A stretch of DNA of 64,000 nucleotides from the NCBI RefSeq assembly GCF_900129865.1, contig NZ_FQXD01000001.1:62001-126000 (forward strand), in the 5' to 3' direction. Position numbers and translations under genes: made by a program. This document shows, in pieces, positions 34,654-44,210 of this stretch; the first letter of the stretch is position 1, and every line of letters begins with the position of its first letter. This DNA is from Virgibacillus chiguensis. Its GTDB lineage: Bacteria > Bacillota > Bacilli > Bacillales > Amphibacillaceae. The notes below the pieces were generated by a model. That model was not told the DNA's origin and searched no databases. It saw only the letters and a program-made list of their open reading frames with translations.

Positions 34654-35361
34654 CTAATCCTCCCCTTCCAGCCAATTATAGTAAAAAGAACTGTTACGAG
34701 TACTTTGTGAACTACCTTCTGATCTTGGAGCATTCTGTCTGGCATGAAATTGTTTACTGGACATTCTAGCTTGTTCTACACTATGGATCCCTTTTTTCTT
34801 CCATTCGCGTAAAATACGATCAATATATTTAAAATTTAACTTTCCCATTAACACGGATTCACGTAAAGCTGCTTTAACTAATGATGGAGCAATTTGATCC
34901 TCATCTAGCCACGCATTAATCATTTCAATTTCAAATGGCGATAATGGTCTACCGAATTCTTGTTCAAACAAGATAAAAATAGTCCCTTCAGATGTATCTG
35001 AATCCTGTTTCGTATCTTCTTCCGTCTGAAATAATTTATCCCATAGAGGATTTAAATCGTAAGCTTCTTTAATCTTTCCATCGTTTTCTTCTTGCTGTAC
35101 AATAGCCAGCATCCCTTTTTGAACAAGACCACGTAATAAATGTGCACATTCTTGTTCTTTCATCGTTACAAAAGTAGTTAATTGATCTGGAGTAGGAAAA
35201 TCAATTCTTTCTACCATAAATCGTTGTAATTGTATTAGCAACATAACTTCTTTTTCATCTAGCCCTATAGAAACATAGGAAGTTAATAGTTCCTTTGGAA
35301 TAGGCACTTGATTGTTTAAAAGGTGCTGAATGGAGAATGATTGCTTTTTAATGACGAACAT
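34654..35361 (-). CDS. dnaD: DNA replication initiation protein DnaD
   Basis: The 235-residue protein has an N-terminal winged-helix DDBH1 domain (IGLDEKEVMLLIQLQRFM) and a C-terminal DDBH2 domain with GRPLSPFEIEMINAWLDEDQ and the YIDRILREWKKKGI motif. DnaD helps load the replicative helicase at oriC and at restarted forks. AAGGAG touches the ATG with no spacer. The homologous B. subtilis start (MKKQQF) aligns with codon 4, ATT, in IKKQSF at 35352, so an ATT start is possible. It is between asnS and nth, as in B. subtilis. Confidence 0.93.
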   Translation of the reverse strand: MFVIKKQSFSIQHLLNNQVPIPKELLTSYVSIGLDEKEVMLLIQLQRFMVERIDFPTPDQLTTFVTMKEQECAHLLRGLVQKGMLAIVQQEENDGKIKEAYDLNPLWDKLFQTEEDTKQDSDTSEGTIFILFEQEFGRPLSPFEIEMINAWLDEDQIAPSLVKAALRESVLMGKLNFKYIDRILREWKKKGIHSVEQARMSSKQFHARQNAPRSEGSSQSTRNSSFYYNWLEGED

Positions 35362-35404
35362 CTCCTTCTCATCTTATAAAATTTCCGTTTTACATGATAA
35401 ATGA

Positions 35405-35430
35405 ATCCCTTGCCTGTTCTAGCAAGGGAT
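35405..35430. terminator. Hairpin between asnS and dnaD
   Basis: ATCCCTTGC (35405-35413) pairs with GCAAGGGAT (35422-35430) around 8 bases. T-tracts are weak, so it may be a leaky terminator or an RNA-processing stem in the dnaD leader. Confidence 0.5.
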
Positions 35431-35596
35431 AGGTTATTTTCTAAGTTTTGTATAAAGTTTGAGATACTTCTTTTAGAACATGAATCAATCGGCGTTTGTT
35501 TCTGACTTGTTGCATTCACTCATTTTCCCTTATTAAGATAGATATAGAAGCCTTACAGCACCCCTATATATTTAAGCTAAATTAACAACCTAATAA

Positions 35597-36889
35597 TTAT
35601 GGATAAAGCCGATTTAGTAGACGTGGAAACGGTATAGTCTCGCGAACATGATCAACACCCGCAAGCCAAGCTACCGTTCTTTCCAATCCTAGGCCGAAGC
35701 CAGAATGCGGTACACTACCATATTTTCTTAGTTCTAAATACCATTGATATGCTTCATCTGTTAATCCATGTTCTTTATAACGCTCTTCCATTAACTGCAA
35801 ATCATCAATTCGTTGAGAACCACCAATAATTTCTCCATACCCTTCTGGTGCAATGAGATCTGCACATAATACGACATCATCTCTCTCTGGATGTGGCTTC
35901 ATATAGAATGCTTTTATTCCCGTAGGATAATTGGTAATAAATACTGGTTTATCAAAGCTTTCAGCGATAGCTGTTTCATGAGGAGCCCCAAAATCTTCAC
36001 CCCATTCTATGTCGGTAAAACCTTTTTCTTTTAATAGCGCAATTGCTTCATCATAAGTTATCCGAGGAAACGGTGCTTGTACTTTTTCTAAGCTTGAAAT
36101 ATCACGATCTAATGTTTGCAATTCCAATTTACAATTTCCAAGCACATTTTGAACGATAAAGCTTACATAATTTTCTTGGATTTCAAGACTTTCTTCATGC
36201 TCTACGAAAGCCATTTCTGGTTCAATCATCCAAAATTCAATTAAATGTCGGCGTGTTTTTGATTTTTCTGCTCGGAAGGTCGGTCCGAAAGAAAATACTT
36301 TTCCGAATGCCATTGCCGCTGCTTCCATATATAATTGCCCGCTTTGTGATAAATAAGCTTCTTCATCGAAGTATTTTGTATGGAATAATTCAGTTGTTCC
36401 TTCTGCCGAGGATCCTGTTAAAATAGGCGGATCAATTTTAACATAACCGTTATCATTAAAAAATTGATAAGTCGCACGTATAATTTCATTGCGTATTTTC
36501 ATAACAGCATGTTGACGTTTAGATCGTAACCACAAATGGCGATGATCCATTAGAAACTCTGTACCATGCTCTTTCGGTGTAATCGGGTAATCATGAGCTT
36601 CATGAATTAATTCAATATCACTTACTTGCATTTCGTATCCAAATGGTGAGCGTGTATCCTCGACAATTTTACCAGTAATATACATCGATGATTCTTGTGT
36701 GATGTTTTTAGCTAATTGGAATGTTTCTTCGCTCACATCATTTTTTACAACAACACCTTGCATAAATCCAGTGCCATCACGTAATTGTAGAAATGCAATT
36801 TTTCCACTTGAACGTTTATTTGTGAGCCAAGCTCCAACCGTAATTGTCTCTTCATTATATCTTGGTGCCTGCGAAATTGTCGTTTTCAA
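35597..36889 (-). CDS. asnS: Asparaginyl-tRNA synthetase
   Basis: A 430-residue class IIb synthetase. It has an N-terminal OB-fold anticodon-binding domain (about 15-105; [20 protein letters not shown]) and a catalytic domain with motif 2 [12 protein letters not shown] and motif 3 [13 protein letters not shown]. It charges tRNA-Asn directly. The start is TTG at 36889 behind AGGAGG. It is read with aspB just upstream (87 bases), which supplies aspartate. Confidence 0.97.
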   Translation of the reverse strand: MKTTISQAPRYNEETITVGAWLTNKRSSGKIAFLQLRDGTGFMQGVVVKNDVSEETFQLAKNITQESSMYITGKIVEDTRSPFGYEMQVSDIELIHEAHDYPITPKEHGTEFLMDHRHLWLRSKRQHAVMKIRNEIIRATYQFFNDNGYVKIDPPILTGSSAEGTTELFHTKYFDEEAYLSQSGQLYMEAAAMAFGKVFSFGPTFRAEKSKTRRHLIEFWMIEPEMAFVEHEESLEIQENYVSFIVQNVLGNCKLELQTLDRDISSLEKVQAPFPRITYDEAIALLKEKGFTDIEWGEDFGAPHETAIAESFDKPVFITNYPTGIKAFYMKPHPERDDVVLCADLIAPEGYGEIIGGSQRIDDLQLMEERYKEHGLTDEAYQWYLELRKYGSVPHSGFGLGLERTVAWLAGVDHVRETIPFPRLLNRLYP

Positions 36890-36975
36890 AAGAACTCCTC
36901 CTAATACATGTTCATGCTTTTAGAAAATTTTTTTAACGTAAATTATTGTTGTTTTTACACGATAAAATTAAGAAT

Positions 36976-38163
36976 TTATGCTCTCTTATAGTGTAAAATA
37001 AAATGTTTAATTCTTTTTGCAGCTTCTTCTAGTGCTTCCATAGATGTGGCATATGATAAACGTACATTATTAGGCGCACCAAATCCAGATCCGGGAATAA
37101 GAGCTACTTTTTCTTCTTCCAATAGTGCCTTTGCCCAATCATCTACATTACTAAAGCCACTTTTACGTACTGCCTCTTGCACATTTGGAAATAAATAAAA
37201 TGCCCCTTCAGGCTTTACACAACTCACTCCAGGTATCTCCGTTAGCAGTTGATATAAACTTTCCAAACGATGTGAAAAAACACCCTTCATTTCTTCATTA
37301 AAGGAATCGTCCATTTGATAAGCGGCTAATGCTGCGTACTGAGCAATTGACGTTGGGTTTGATGTAGAATGTGAAGCAAGACTTGTCATTGCTTTAATAA
37401 TTTCATTTGGTCCAACAGCATAACCAATTCTCCAACCAGTCATGGAATGGGATTTAGATACACCATTAATAATAACTGTTTGAGCTTTTAATTCTGGTGA
37501 TAATTGTGCTATAGATACATGGTCTTCGCCAGAATAAATTAGCTTTTCATAAATTTCATCGGATACAATTAACAAATCGTGCTTTAAACAAATGTCTCCT
37601 AACTGCTTTAATTCATCTTTATTATACATCATACCAGTCGGGTTACTAGGTGAATTAATAATGATGGCTTTCGTTTTCCTCGTAATAGCCGCTTCTAATT
37701 CCTGTGGCGTTAATTTAAATTGGTTTTCTTCTTTAGCAGGAATAAAAACAGGAGTTCCACCAGCAAGCTTTACTTGCTCTGGGTAACTAACCCAATACGG
37801 GGCTGGGATAATAACCTCATCCCCTTCATTTAGTAGCACTTGAAAAAGTGTGTATAATGCATGCTTGGCTCCAGTAGTTACGATAATTTGTTCTTTAGTA
37901 TAGTTAAGTTGATTATCTTTTTGAAATTTGTTTACAATGGCTTGCTTTAATTCCACAATCCCTCCAGAAGGCGTATATTTTGTTTTGCCTTCATTCATTG
38001 CTTTTTCAGCCGCAACCAATATAGGCCCAGGTGTATTAAAGTCAGGTTCACCAGCCCCTAAAGCGATAACGTCATGACCTTGCTGCTTTAATTCTTTTGC
38101 TTTCGCTGTAATGGCTAATGTAGATGAGGGGGTTAATGTTTTTACTCTGTTTGCTAATTCCAC
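36976..38163 (-). CDS. aspB: Aspartate aminotransferase
   Basis: A 395-residue PLP enzyme of fold type I. The Schiff-base lysine is in SKSHSMTGWRIGY (about 237), SPSNPTGMMY marks the substrate site, and RLSYATS near the end carries the carboxylate-binding arginine. It interconverts aspartate and oxaloacetate. It sits between ypmB and asnS, the standard arrangement in Bacillus, where the aspB-asnS pair links aspartate synthesis with its use. Confidence 0.95.
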   Translation of the reverse strand: MELANRVKTLTPSSTLAITAKAKELKQQGHDVIALGAGEPDFNTPGPILVAAEKAMNEGKTKYTPSGGIVELKQAIVNKFQKDNQLNYTKEQIIVTTGAKHALYTLFQVLLNEGDEVIIPAPYWVSYPEQVKLAGGTPVFIPAKEENQFKLTPQELEAAITRKTKAIIINSPSNPTGMMYNKDELKQLGDICLKHDLLIVSDEIYEKLIYSGEDHVSIAQLSPELKAQTVIINGVSKSHSMTGWRIGYAVGPNEIIKAMTSLASHSTSNPTSIAQYAALAAYQMDDSFNEEMKGVFSHRLESLYQLLTEIPGVSCVKPEGAFYLFPNVQEAVRKSGFSNVDDWAKALLEEEKVALIPGSGFGAPNNVRLSYATSMEALEEAAKRIKHFILHYKRA

Positions 38164-38177
38164 TTTTTATCACCTTT

Positions 38178-38720
38178 CTATTTAAACATACTTTTAAAGC
38201 GCATTTGTTCATATCGCGAACCATCATGCATATCTAAATAATCAAAAACGTATCGATTTGAGTCATCTATATAAGTCAGTTCCCACAATTCTTTGCCATC
38301 TACGAGTGCGGGGGTAATACGGATAAACTCACATTGATCACATTCCTGTCTCCACTGCTCTTTCATTTCTGATTTACTTACAATATCAGCTTGGTTTACA
38401 GTTAAAAGCTGTTTTTCTTTCCCTTTTAAGGGATAAAAAACAAGTTTACTTTGTTCATTTTGGTCTTTTCCATACGCAACATGGTAGGCTTCTTTTCCAT
38501 GAAATGTTTCTATTTTATCAATCTCAGCTAAAGTTTCAGCCTTCAGTAGCTGTTGCTTTGTTTCTTCATATCCTGCTGTTTTACTTTCAAGCAAACCATT
38601 GTATAAATAAATAAAATAGATACCGCAAGCCACCGTCAATAAAAAGAGAATGAATAATGTCCATCTTATCCATTTAGGACCGATATATAGTAAAGATCGC
38701 TTGTTCTTCATCTTTATCAT
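38178..38720 (-). CDS. ypmB: YpmB family membrane-anchored protein (DUF5590)
   Basis: The 180-residue protein has a short basic N-terminus, one membrane helix (WIRWTLFILFLLTVACGIYF), then an extracellular domain with the DUF5590 pattern (ETFHGKEAYHVAYGKD; ELTYIDDSNRYVFDYLDM). Function is unknown. The ATGs at 38720 and 38711 lie inside the end of ypmA, so translation is probably coupled; neither has a strong ribosome site, which makes the exact start uncertain. aspB follows after 14 bases. Confidence 0.85.
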   Translation of the reverse strand: MIKMKNKRSLLYIGPKWIRWTLFILFLLTVACGIYFIYLYNGLLESKTAGYEETKQQLLKAETLAEIDKIETFHGKEAYHVAYGKDQNEQSKLVFYPLKGKEKQLLTVNQADIVSKSEMKEQWRQECDQCEFIRITPALVDGKELWELTYIDDSNRYVFDYLDMHDGSRYEQMRFKSMFK

Positions 38721-38841
38721 CCAATGCTAAACCAAATATTAGGTTTTGTTCTTTTAAAGTTTTATTACATAGGTCTACTATTTTGTATAACTCGGAAGAA
38801 TATCCGATTTGTACAGTCGCTAAAGTGGTTAATTCATCCAT
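38674..38841 (-). CDS. ypmA: YpmA family small protein
   Basis: A 55-residue protein, MDELTTLATVQIGYSSELYK then IVDLCNKTLKEQNLIFGLAL and DDKDEEQAIFTIYRS. It matches B. subtilis YpmA (56 aa) along its length, including the KIVD-LN/C-TLK, LIFGLA and FTIYR segments. No function is known. GGGAGG lies 7 bases before the ATG. It overlaps the first 38-47 bases of ypmB in another frame. The dinG-ypmA-ypmB-aspB order is as in B. subtilis. Confidence 0.85.
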   Translation of the reverse strand: MDELTTLATVQIGYSSELYKIVDLCNKTLKEQNLIFGLALDDKDEEQAIFTIYRS

Positions 38842-39098
38842 ATTTTGACCTCCCTATATAGCCAGTATTGAAATTACGTTGATTGGTATAAAATGCAACA
38901 TGGTCAATTCCATTTACGGTTAAAGTTTCTTGTCTTATCAAGTTCTGCTAGACATATCCTGCTTTTTTTAGCAAAGAATATGTATATGCTTAAATAAATA
39001 AAACAGAACATAAATATAGTATAACAAGATTTACAACAAATGTGTTTTGTTTTTAATTATTGAGCAAATTATTATTCAACCCACACCACTTTACTTGT
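38842..39098. other. Intergenic stretch upstream of ypmA
   Basis: AT-rich, with no gene. On the minus strand TTATACTAT near 39020 could be part of a promoter for ypmA-ypmB-aspB, but no confident -35 was found. Confidence 0.35.
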
Positions 39099-39126
39099 AA
39101 CTGATGCTTTTTAGCATCAGTTTTTT
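39099..39126 (+). terminator. Terminator-like hairpin pointing against the flanking genes
   Basis: AACTGATGC (39099-39107) pairs with GCATCAGTT (39114-39122) and a T-run follows on the plus strand only. Both neighbours (ypmA, dinG) are on the minus strand, so it either blocks antisense transcription into dinG or ends an unseen plus-strand RNA. On the minus strand it lacks a T-tract. Confidence 0.6.
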
Positions 39127-39182
39127 ATATACATGAAGTTCTTTAATTGGAGCTAGGATACAAAAGCTTTATTTATCCATAT

Positions 39183-41978
39183 TTAAAACCATTTTTCAGC
39201 TCTATTCATTAATTCATGTGTTGTATCAAAAAATAATGGTACTTTAGGAATAGAGCGGATAAAATATTTCCCATAGCGAGCTGTTATAATTCGGGAATCA
39301 CAAATAAACACAATTCCTCGATCACTGCTAGATCGGATTAATCTCCCAAATCCTTGCTTAAACCGGATAACAGCATTAGGTAAGGCATATTGCATAAATG
39401 GATTTTTGCCTTGCTCTTTTAAAAACTTTGATTTTGCTTCAAGCACTGGATGATCAGGTGGTTGAAACGGTAAACGCACTATTACAAGACACGATAAATC
39501 TTCGCCAGGAATATCTACACCTTCCCAAAATGAACTGGTTCCTAGAAGAATCGCTTTATCAAACGTTTGAAAGTTCTTTTTTAAACGCTCTCTACTACCA
39601 CTGGAGATTCCTTGGGCAAAAAGTGCATACGTGTCATTCTCCATTAACTCTTTAAGCAAAGAATGTGAACGTCGTAGCATATCATATGATGTAAATAACA
39701 CCAGCATCCTACCGTTGGTTATTTCTGCCAAAGATAATACTGCCTCACAGGTTGCATGAATAAATTCATCGTTGTGTCCTGAAGTGATTGTTGGAAAATC
39801 ATTTGGCACCATTAATTGTACTTGATCGGCATACGAAAATGGAGAAGCAATTTTCTTCGTTAAAGGGTTCTCTGTTTGTAAGCCTAGACGCTCCACAATA
39901 TATTGAAATGAATTCTCTATTGTTAATGTAGCGCTTGTTAAAACAATACTTTCTTTAACTGAAAAAAATACGTCTGTTAGTAAATTAGCAATATCTGTTG
40001 GTTCACTGTATAAGTAAACTGCATTTTTTGCGCCGTATGCCTCTATCTCCATCCATTTTACTTCCTGTGCGCTATCTTCTACAAGGAAAAACTGCTCTAA
40101 TTGGTCAATAAATATCTGCAGCCGTTCGGCACTAGCCAAAAGTTTCTCTTTATCTTCCTGATGAAGTTGATTCACTCGTAACTCTGCTTCAATCATTACT
40201 AATCCATGTACTAAGTCGCGTAAATGTAAGCAAACCCTTGATACCATTTCCTTAATTACTGTCCATTTGTTTTGATCTTCTTTATTCGCTTCAAAGCGAT
40301 ATTGCGTTCTACCTATATCACTAAACGATTTGTCTCCTTTACGTACCTTGGAAACATATTGAAACAAGTAACGAAATAAATCATCCGTTTCATAACGAGT
40401 ATCATCAAGCAGTTTATTCCACAAAACCTTAGTTTCTTCTGAAAGTGCTGATGGGTAATGAGATAAAATGGTATGAACCAGTTTCTGTTCATCTGTTCTC
40501 CCTAATTGATTCAATGTATAATGCATATGCATATAATCAAGTTTTAGTCCATAATGCTTCGATACGGTTGCGTCAAAATGATGTGCTTCATCAATAATTG
40601 CTCTTTCGTATACTGGTAGTAAAGAAGAAGGATGAAAAATATCTGTACATAATAATGCATGATTAGTAATAACAATATGAGCTTGCTGGGCTCGTTTTTT
40701 TGCGTACTGATAGTGTGATCTATAAAACCATTGCGAGGATGGATCAACACCTTCTTCCATGTCTGCAGATATGCGTCGAAAAAACAAATATCCACTAGAA
40801 GGCAACTGGATTTCGTCAACGTCACCCGTTTTCGTTTCTGTTAACCAAACCAAAAGCATCGCTACGGTAAGAGCGATGTCGTAGTTACTCTGGAGAGGCT
40901 CTACCAACTCTTGGTGCAATTTTTCCAAACTGATATAATGCCCTTTCCCTTTAAGCAGTGCTACGCGGAAAGGGAAAGGAATTAACCGACGAATTAAGGG
41001 GATTTCTTCCTCTAATAATTGAGTTTGTAACTGCGTAGTGTATGTACTAATGACTACTCGTTTATGTGTAGAAACAGCATCATATATTGCTGGAAGCAGG
41101 TATGCCAGTGATTTTCCTGTTCCTGTTTCAGCTTCAATCAACGCATGCTGTCTCGTTTGGAATGCATCAAAGATCATTTCCGACATTTCTCGTTGTCCTG
41201 CACGTTTTTCATAAAAAGACAAATTTTTTTCTAAACTACCATTTGATTCATAAATGGAGTCTAAATAATCCCCAAAAGAAAGATCCATAACGTTATCTTC
41301 CTTTTCTAGATGATTCATACGGCGATAGGCAAGACCTTGATATATAGCAATTTCATCATTTTTTTCTACAAACACATTTTGCTCTTTATAATAGTTAAAT
41401 AAAGCATATGCATCTGACTTTAACCACTTTTCCAAACGTAGCAATTGCTCTAGGGTCTCATACGGTAAAGAAGCTAGTTTTTCTTTTAGCTTTAAAAATA
41501 ACTTCGCGGTAACAAATGCATCGGAAAGTGCGCGATGCGGGTTTTCATGGTTGATTTGTAAATAATCAGTTAGCTGATTTAATTTATAACTTGGCGCACT
41601 TGGAAATAGTATTCTTGCTAATTCTACTGTATCAAGCACTGGGTTCTTGAGCTTTTTTCGATCACTTTTAGTCAATTCTCCATTTAAAAAGCCGAGGTCA
41701 AATGGGACATTATGTGCGATCAAGTAACTATTTTCAAACATAGCAGTTACTTCATCTGCTATATTTTCAAATAATGGTGCATCGGCTACATCTTCATTTG
41801 AAATACCTGTTAAATTTGTTATAAATGCTGGAATTTCTTTGTTTGGATGTAGTAAGGTAGAATAGCTATCTACAATTGTATCTTGCTCAATAACTACGAT
41901 ACCTATCTCAATAATTTTGTCTGTTTTAGCTGGATTATTACCAGTTGTTTCTAAATCGATCACAACATAGCGTTGCAC
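39183..41978 (-). CDS. dinG: DinG-family protein with 3'-5' exonuclease and helicase-like domains
   Basis: The 931-residue protein has an N-terminal DnaQ-type exonuclease (about 1-170; VIDLETTGNN, AHNVPFDLGFL, HRALSDAFVTA), and a C-terminal XPD-like superfamily 2 helicase with Walker A EAETGTGKSLAYLLP, DEAH box in AIIDEAHHFD, and motif VI RFKQGFGRLIRS. The four-cysteine Fe-S cluster of E. coli DinG is not evident, as in Bacillus DinG. It acts in DNA repair. The start is GTG at 41978 with GGGAGGGG upstream. birA lies 36 bases upstream. Confidence 0.94.
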   Translation of the reverse strand: MQRYVVIDLETTGNNPAKTDKIIEIGIVVIEQDTIVDSYSTLLHPNKEIPAFITNLTGISNEDVADAPLFENIADEVTAMFENSYLIAHNVPFDLGFLNGELTKSDRKKLKNPVLDTVELARILFPSAPSYKLNQLTDYLQINHENPHRALSDAFVTAKLFLKLKEKLASLPYETLEQLLRLEKWLKSDAYALFNYYKEQNVFVEKNDEIAIYQGLAYRRMNHLEKEDNVMDLSFGDYLDSIYESNGSLEKNLSFYEKRAGQREMSEMIFDAFQTRQHALIEAETGTGKSLAYLLPAIYDAVSTHKRVVISTYTTQLQTQLLEEEIPLIRRLIPFPFRVALLKGKGHYISLEKLHQELVEPLQSNYDIALTVAMLLVWLTETKTGDVDEIQLPSSGYLFFRRISADMEEGVDPSSQWFYRSHYQYAKKRAQQAHIVITNHALLCTDIFHPSSLLPVYERAIIDEAHHFDATVSKHYGLKLDYMHMHYTLNQLGRTDEQKLVHTILSHYPSALSEETKVLWNKLLDDTRYETDDLFRYLFQYVSKVRKGDKSFSDIGRTQYRFEANKEDQNKWTVIKEMVSRVCLHLRDLVHGLVMIEAELRVNQLHQEDKEKLLASAERLQIFIDQLEQFFLVEDSAQEVKWMEIEAYGAKNAVYLYSEPTDIANLLTDVFFSVKESIVLTSATLTIENSFQYIVERLGLQTENPLTKKIASPFSYADQVQLMVPNDFPTITSGHNDEFIHATCEAVLSLAEITNGRMLVLFTSYDMLRRSHSLLKELMENDTYALFAQGISSGSRERLKKNFQTFDKAILLGTSSFWEGVDIPGEDLSCLVIVRLPFQPPDHPVLEAKSKFLKEQGKNPFMQYALPNAVIRFKQGFGRLIRSSSDRGIVFICDSRIITARYGKYFIRSIPKVPLFFDTTHELMNRAEKWF

Positions 41979-42013
41979 GTCAGCCCCTCCCTTCTTTTAA
42001 ATAACTATTTTAT

Positions 42014-43018
42014 TTATTCATTATTAGATTTAGCTTCATGAAACCAGTCAATTTCCCCTGAATACAACCGCTCTACATCACCAGCTTCATTTTTTATTAA
42101 CAGCGCACCATCGTCAGCCAAACCATAAAATACAGCCTGTCGAGTCTTATCCAATTGACGGATGGTGATCCAATCCCCTATTTTAAATCCATATGACTCC
42201 CATTTCGTTTTCACAGCTAAAAATCCTTGCTTCATATATTCATCATAAAGACTTTCGAAACTGCTCAAGAAATATTGTATAATTTCCCTAATCGGCCATT
42301 GTTTCCCAGTTTCTATTTGCAATGAGGTTGCTCTTTTTTGTACGTCTTCTGGCCAATCATTCTTTTGTTGGTTAATATTTAATCCAACACCAATGATAAC
42401 ATACTGGATTTTGTCCTGCTCAGCTTGTAGTTCTGTTAAAATTCCTGCACATTTTTTTTCATTATCAAAGAGAATGTCGTTAGGCCACTTAATACGTGGC
42501 GTTAATCCCGTTAACTTTTCAATAGTTTCCGTTAATGCAACAGCAGTTAATAATGTTAACTGTGGAGCAAGATATGGTGGTAAGGGTGGCTGTAAGATCA
42601 TGCTCATCCACATGCCATCGCCTTTTTTAGAATGCCAATTTCGATTCATTCTTCCTCTACCAGAAACCTGCTCATCTGCAATAACTATAGTGCCATGTCC
42701 TTTCTGTTCTTTTGCAACTTTATGGGCAATAATTTGAGTAGAGCTAGTCACTTCACGATGAATCACTTTCTGGCCGAGCCAATTCGTTTGTAAACCCCAC
42801 TGTACGGTGTTTTCAGATATTTTTTCTGGATAGCTTACAAATCGGTAGCCTCGCTTCGACTTTGCTTCTATGACGTAACCATCTTTCTCCAATTCTTTCA
42901 TATGCTTCCAAACGGCGCTGCGAGATATGTTTAATTTTTCTGAAAGAACCTGTCCAGATATATATTCTTCGTTATTCTTAGCAAGTAATTGGATTAATTG
43001 ATTGCGGGTGGATTCCAT
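42014..43018 (-). CDS. birA: Biotin operon repressor and biotin--protein ligase BirA
   Basis: About 334 residues: an N-terminal winged helix (about 5-65; EYISGQVLSEKLNISRSAVW then KHMKELEKDGY), then the ligase domain with GRGRMNRNWHSKKGDGMW (biotinyl-AMP loop) and KWPNDILFDNEKKCAGILTE, and a small C-terminal SH3-like domain. It attaches biotin to carboxylases and represses biotin genes. AAAGGA abuts the first ATG (43027); the next, at 43018, has correct spacing. It overlaps the end of cca by 25 bases. panBCD, which usually follow, are absent. Confidence 0.94.
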   Translation of the reverse strand: MESTRNQLIQLLAKNNEEYISGQVLSEKLNISRSAVWKHMKELEKDGYVIEAKSKRGYRFVSYPEKISENTVQWGLQTNWLGQKVIHREVTSSTQIIAHKVAKEQKGHGTIVIADEQVSGRGRMNRNWHSKKGDGMWMSMILQPPLPPYLAPQLTLLTAVALTETIEKLTGLTPRIKWPNDILFDNEKKCAGILTELQAEQDKIQYVIIGVGLNINQQKNDWPEDVQKRATSLQIETGKQWPIREIIQYFLSSFESLYDEYMKQGFLAVKTKWESYGFKIGDWITIRQLDKTRQAVFYGLADDGALLIKNEAGDVERLYSGEIDWFHEAKSNNE

Positions 43019-44196
43019 TTTATCCATTCCTTTAACTTATAGTAATCATTTGGCAACTGTCCTGCAACAACTTTTCGCTCCAGTTTATTCAATAGTTGTT
43101 GTATCCATGGACCTTGTTTAAAGGCCGGAAAAAGATCGATAATATCCTGGCCACTTAATTTTATGTCTGATCTAGATGTAATCGGTAATGTTTGTTCTAT
43201 TTGTAATAACTGTTCCATTGTAATATTTTTTTTAGAATATAAACAATTTGTTAGCCGAATAAAGCTATTATACAAAGCTCGTGGTAATTGATAAACAAGC
43301 CAAGGAGTTAAGTCATTTGCTTGTAATTCTTCTAATTGTTTAGTTAGATTCATGGCAGCATTTTTTTGTTTATTTGAGCATTTCCATGCTTTTACCCATG
43401 TTAAAAGCGGTATTGTGCGATCCAAAAAATGAAAAAGCACCAATACTTCGTGAAAAAACGGTAAAGGTTTTATATTTTTTGGAATCCGGTAAATTAATGA
43501 GTGGTGCTGTTCAAATACAGGTAAGTATTTATAAATCTCCAAATCATTTACATATGTTAATCCATGTTGTACATAATCACCAGCGAATAGCTTGGTAAAC
43601 TCTCTTGTAATTCGTTCTACTGCTAACCCTTTCATTTCATGCCTTACTTTTCGAATGTGTTCGATCGTATCCGGATGAATAGTAAACCCTAATTGACTGC
43701 TGAAACGAAGTGCACGAATGATTCGTAACGGGTCTTCTCTAAATCTTTCTTCCCCGTTTCCTACTGTACGAATCACATGATTATCTAAGTCAGACCTACC
43801 AGCAAACAGATCAATAATGTTCCCTTTTAAATCCATTGCCAATGCATTTATCGTAAAGTCTCTTCTTTCTAAATCTTTATCAATGCTATCTACATATGTA
43901 ACATCATCTGGATGACGTTGATCCGTATATGTTCCGTCAACTCGAAAAGTGGTTACTTCATAAGACTCATTTTGATGGCGAATAATAACTGTTCCATGTT
44001 CTATTCCGACTGGTATCACGGAAGAAAACAAATTTTGTAGCTCAATTGGTTTTGCTGATGTAGCTATATCAATATCCCCAATAGGACGATGAAGCAGAAA
44101 ATCTCTGACACACCCTCCTACAAAATAAACATTATATCCATGAGCCTTAATTTTCTCTACTACTGGCTTAGCTTTTTGGAAAGGTTCTGCTAACAT
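42994..44196 (-). CDS. cca: CCA-adding tRNA nucleotidyltransferase
   Basis: A 400-residue class II nucleotidyltransferase that builds or repairs the 3' CCA end of tRNAs. The head domain has YFVGGCVRDFLLHRPIGDID (catalytic aspartates in DID), RRDFTINALAMD and DPLRIIRALRFSSQLGF for nucleotide choice; the rest is helical and binds tRNA. GGTGAT favours the ATG at 44196 over 44208. It lies 14 bases from the end of bshA, inside the long mazG-to-dinG gene string. Confidence 0.95.
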   Translation of the reverse strand: MLAEPFQKAKPVVEKIKAHGYNVYFVGGCVRDFLLHRPIGDIDIATSAKPIELQNLFSSVIPVGIEHGTVIIRHQNESYEVTTFRVDGTYTDQRHPDDVTYVDSIDKDLERRDFTINALAMDLKGNIIDLFAGRSDLDNHVIRTVGNGEERFREDPLRIIRALRFSSQLGFTIHPDTIEHIRKVRHEMKGLAVERITREFTKLFAGDYVQHGLTYVNDLEIYKYLPVFEQHHSLIYRIPKNIKPLPFFHEVLVLFHFLDRTIPLLTWVKAWKCSNKQKNAAMNLTKQLEELQANDLTPWLVYQLPRALYNSFIRLTNCLYSKKNITMEQLLQIEQTLPITSRSDIKLSGQDIIDLFPAFKQGPWIQQLLNKLERKVVAGQLPNDYYKLKEWIKWNPPAIN

Positions 44197-44210
44197 AATT
44201 ATCACCATTT

